Assembly (NCBI RefSeq): GCF_030730945.1
Contig: NZ_JAVAMS010000010.1
Location: 1-42,623 of the forward strand
Reading direction: 5' to 3'
Length of the DNA stretch: 42,623 nt
From: Aurantiacibacter poecillastricola
GTDB taxonomy: Bacteria; Pseudomonadota; Alphaproteobacteria; Sphingomonadales; Sphingomonadaceae
Every line of letters starts with the position of its first letter. Positions within the stretch are counted from its first letter, which is position 1. Below, in pieces: positions 40,270 to 42,623 of this stretch. Below the pieces are notes generated by a model. That model was not told where the DNA came from. It made no database searches and was given only the letters and a program-made list of their open reading frames with translations. The translations under genes were made by a program, and so were the position numbers.

Positions 40270-41415
40270 ATGGATTTTACACCCACTGACGAGCAGCGGA
40301 TGGCAGTCGAGAGCATTCGGCGCTTCCTCGACGAAAAGCTGGAGCCTGAAATTCGCGCTCACGGCGAATGCTTCATCGAGCGGCCGTTGATGCAAAAATG
40401 GACCAGCGAACTTGCCGCCTTCGGTCATATCAGTGCCCCGCACCGCGAGGAATGGGGCGGCCTCGATATAGGTTGGCTGACGCATCTCCTGATCTTCGAA
40501 GAGATCGCTTATTCGTCGCTTGATGTCGCTATTCCAGGTTTCATCAACGCGGTCGGCGCCGAACTGATCCGGCGTAGCGCGTCACCTGAAATCCAGCAGC
40601 GTTACCTGCCCGGCTTGGTCGCCGGCGAGCTCTTCGTCTCAATGGGCATTTCCGAGCCGGACGTAGGCTCAGATGTGGCGGCGGTAAGAACGCGAGCCAT
40701 TCGCGACGGCGACTATTGGGTGATCAACGGCGAAAAAACGTGGATTACAAGTGGCGCATATTCGGACCTACTTATCTGCACCTGCCGGACCGGAGAGAAG
40801 GAGATCAGCCACATCCTGGTCGATCGCGCCGAAAGTCCCTATGAAGTGCGCGATATCGAAAAGATGGCACTGAATGGTCAGTCGACCGCGCAGATTTTTC
40901 TTACCGATTGCCGCGTGCCTGCGTCCAACATGCTGGGCCAGCCAGGCGATGGACTACGAAACACGTTGAAAGTCTTTGAGATCGCGCGCTGCCACATGGC
41001 AATGTGGAGCATCGGTATTGCACGCCGCGCGCTGGACGAAGCGATCGCCTATTCGAAGGAGCGTTCCCAGCATGGCCGCAAGCTTGCGGGTCATCAACTG
41101 ATCGCCGACAAGCTTGCAACCATGGCAACACGGATCGACGCGGCGAGGCTACTGGCGCACCGGGCGATCTCGCTGGTCGACGCCGACGTGCGCGCTGAGG
41201 CTGAGTGCGCGATGGCCAAATGGTATGCTACGGAGATGGCGATTGGAGTGACGCGCGATGCACTTCAGATCCATGGTGGCAACGGCGTTACGCGTGAGTT
41301 CATCGTAGAACGGCTCGTGCGCGAAGCGATTATCTGCCCGATCCCCGATGGCACGACGGAAATCCAGAAGCTCATCGTCTCGCGCGCGCTGACAGGCGTC
41401 GCCGCGTTTCGATAA
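40270..41415 (+). CDS. Acyl-CoA dehydrogenase
   Basis: A 381-residue flavoprotein of normal family length. It has the FAD/substrate motif MGISEPDVGSDVAAV, then GEKTWITSG (about 155-164), the middle beta-domain, and the C-terminal helical domain with LQIHGGNGVTREF, then VREAIICPIPDGTTEIQKLI. It introduces the 2,3-double bond and passes electrons to ETF. AAGGAG precedes the ATG by 7 nt. In the mammalian branched-chain pathway this step follows the racemase, which fits the neighbours here. Confidence 0.92.
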   Translation: MDFTPTDEQRMAVESIRRFLDEKLEPEIRAHGECFIERPLMQKWTSELAAFGHISAPHREEWGGLDIGWLTHLLIFEEIAYSSLDVAIPGFINAVGAELIRRSASPEIQQRYLPGLVAGELFVSMGISEPDVGSDVAAVRTRAIRDGDYWVINGEKTWITSGAYSDLLICTCRTGEKEISHILVDRAESPYEVRDIEKMALNGQSTAQIFLTDCRVPASNMLGQPGDGLRNTLKVFEIARCHMAMWSIGIARRALDEAIAYSKERSQHGRKLAGHQLIADKLATMATRIDAARLLAHRAISLVDADVRAEAECAMAKWYATEMAIGVTRDALQIHGGNGVTREFIVERLVREAIICPIPDGTTEIQKLIVSRALTGVAAFR

Positions 41416-41431
41416 CAGAAGGCGCCACCCG

Positions 41432-42346
41432 ATGCACGAAGAACTAAGATACGACGACAAGGTGGTGATCGTAACCGGTGCGGGTGGAGGGCTCGGCCGC
41501 GAGCATGCGCTAATGTTCGGCAAACGCGGTGCAAGGCTGGTTGTCAACGACCTCGGAGGGGATCGAATGGGGGATGGACGATCTTCCAGCGCAGCGGATC
41601 GGGTCGTCGAAGAGATACGATCTGCCGGCGGCGAAGCGGTTGCCAATTATGATTCGGTCGAGGATGGCGCTCGAATCGTCGAAACTGCGCTCGATGCGTT
41701 CGGCACGATCGATGTCGTGATAAACAACGCCGGCATCCTGCGCGACGTCAGCTTCCACAAGATGACAGACCAGGACTGGACGTTGATCCAGAACATCCAC
41801 CTCAACGGCAGCCGGGCCGTCACTCAAGCGGCATGGCCGACGCTGCGCAACAAGGCCTACGGCCGTGTCATCATGACCAGTTCGGCGGCGGGCATCTACG
41901 GCAATTTTGGCCAGGCGAATTATGCAGCTGCCAAATTGGGTATCCTAGGTCTCGCCAATGCACTGGCCGAGGAAGGGCGTTCGCGGAACATCAACGTCAA
42001 TACGATCGCTCCAATCGCGGCTTCGAGGATGACTGAAACGGTCTTTCCCAAGGCGTTGCTCGACAGGTTGCGGCCTGAGGCGGTCAGTGCGTTGGTTGGC
42101 TGGCTCGCGCACGAAAGCTGTTACGAGACCAAAGGGTTGTTCGAAATCGGTGCCGGTTATGTCGCGAAACTTCGTTGGGAACGGACGTGCGGTTATCACT
42201 TGGGTAGGAACGGCATTTTCGCGCCCGAAGAAATTGCCCAGCATTGGAACAGTATCGTCGATTTCACAGACGCTGAGCATCCAACTGTCATGAACGACAG
42301 CCTCGATGCAGTACAGCGGATCATGGCGGACGATCGCCGGGATTAA
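41432..42346 (+). CDS. SDR-family 3-hydroxyacyl-CoA dehydrogenase (MFE-2/17beta-HSD4-like)
   Basis: A 304-residue classical SDR, with cofactor loop VTGAGGGLGREHA (15-27), LVVNDLGGDR giving NAD preference (acidic residue after the second strand), NNAGILRD, the catalytic Ser region SSAAGIYGNFGQ and YAAAK. The opening, the 'VNDLGG' block and the 'GILRD-SFHKM' text match the dehydrogenase unit of peroxisomal multifunctional enzyme type 2, including its extended C-terminus. It oxidises the 3-hydroxyacyl-CoA. It is the last gene of the operon, 16 bp after the dehydrogenase. Confidence 0.88.
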   Translation: MHEELRYDDKVVIVTGAGGGLGREHALMFGKRGARLVVNDLGGDRMGDGRSSSAADRVVEEIRSAGGEAVANYDSVEDGARIVETALDAFGTIDVVINNAGILRDVSFHKMTDQDWTLIQNIHLNGSRAVTQAAWPTLRNKAYGRVIMTSSAAGIYGNFGQANYAAAKLGILGLANALAEEGRSRNINVNTIAPIAASRMTETVFPKALLDRLRPEAVSALVGWLAHESCYETKGLFEIGAGYVAKLRWERTCGYHLGRNGIFAPEEIAQHWNSIVDFTDAEHPTVMNDSLDAVQRIMADDRRD

Positions 42347-42438
42347 TCCAAACGTATTGGTTGGCTGGCCCGAGGACTATGCTCAACACCTCTGGCATTG
42401 ACATGAGCAAAAGGAATACATCGGCCGCATATTGAATT

Positions 42439-42469
42439 TGACGATTGGCCCAAGTCAGATCATCCTTCG
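42439..42469. promoter_or_regulatory. Motif shared with the promoter at 36523, copy 2
   Basis: TGACGATT-GG-CCCAA-G-TCAGATCAT, 38 bp upstream of the signal-peptide gene at 42508. It matches the copy before the acyl-CoA ligase operon. The position close to the start suggests a promoter-proximal operator. Confidence 0.5.
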
Positions 42470-42507
42470 CACCAAAAATTGCTTCAAATAGTTAGGGAGG
42501 TGGAACT

Positions 42508-42623
42508 ATGAGATATTTGCTTTTGGCATCTGTTGCCTTGGTCTGGTCCGGGCCAGCGTTCGCTCAACAAGCTCAAGTCGATCAAACTGAGACGGCACCA
42601 TCTGAGAAAACGTCGTCTGGAAC
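42508..42623 (+). CDS. Exported protein, 5' end only (possible TonB-dependent receptor)
   Basis: Only 38 codons are inside the window. AGGGAGG lies 7 nt before ATG 42508. The N-terminus is a signal peptide (MRYLLLASVALVWSGPAFAQ) followed by a Gln/Thr/Ser-rich linker, as is usual for sphingomonad TonB-dependent receptors before the TonB box. The rest is beyond the edge. The motif shared with the beta-oxidation operon suggests it takes up that pathway's substrate, an inference from promoter similarity. Confidence 0.6.
   Translation, partial: MRYLLLASVALVWSGPAFAQQAQVDQTETAPSEKTSSG

Noticed and set aside
1..42623. CRISPR array or tRNA/att site
   Set aside because: No regular repeat-spacer series and no tRNA cloverleaf were recognised on either strand; small or unusual ones could be missed by eye.

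Overview
The window looks like an alphaproteobacterial chromosome or large replicon, most likely from the Sphingomonadales. The evidence is three outer-membrane receptor or exported-protein genes with sphingomonad-style N-termini (IVVTARRRE, IVVTGTR), a GlxA-type regulator, a DUF2855 gene, branched-chain beta-oxidation genes and a sphingomonad-type MobF/coupling-protein cassette. No rRNA, tRNA or CRISPR array was recognised. The species cannot be fixed from the sequence alone.

Layout. (1) 1-3563: a partial dihydrofolate-reductase-family gene, a membrane methyltransferase and a Tat-exported protein on the minus strand, divergent from a GlxA/AraC regulator. (2) 3564-5294: a low-density region with a DUF4304-like gene, a PilZ gene with a TTG start and two copies of a 23-bp repeat. 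(3) 5295-13439: a defence island. On the minus strand is a two-gene short prokaryotic Argonaute system, whose effector joins SIR2, a RecG/DHS-like ATP-binding domain and APAZ, next to a catalytically dead short pAgo. Divergent from it on the plus strand is a Gabija-like pair (OLD-family nuclease plus UvrD-like helicase). (4) 13673-17666: TetR regulator, TonB-dependent receptor and alpha/beta hydrolase.

(5) About 17850-28080: remains of a conjugative or mobilizable element, with ssb, small unknown genes, a VirD4/TraD coupling protein, a MobF relaxase-helicase and an AlpA-type regulator. No type IV secretion genes or integrase are visible. A 1.5-kb IS3-family element sits inside, flanked by two unrelated gene fragments; one fragment looks like the start of a PLD-domain helicase often seen in defence loci. 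(6) 28372-34685: a LysR pseudogene, a PaaI-type thioesterase, a DUF2855 gene, a second TonB-dependent receptor and a PhoD-like phosphatase that is frameshifted exactly at a perfect 17-bp inverted repeat. (7) 34724-34995: decayed IS3-family remnant. (8) 35218-42346: an alpha-methylacyl-CoA racemase divergent from a tightly coupled operon of acyl-CoA ligase, enoyl-CoA hydratase-like protein, SCP-x-like thiolase, acyl-CoA dehydrogenase and MFE-2-like dehydrogenase. This set fits beta-oxidation of 2-methyl-branched or sterol/bile-acid-type side chains. A signal-peptide gene begins at the right edge under a promoter that shares a motif with the operon.

The most interesting system is the SIR2-DHS-APAZ/short pAgo pair next to the Gabija-like pair. 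Short pAgo systems with SIR2-APAZ effectors are known to deplete NAD(P)+ after guide-directed sensing of invading DNA. The extra middle domain here suggests a further, ATP-dependent or regulatory step, which is an inference from domain layout.
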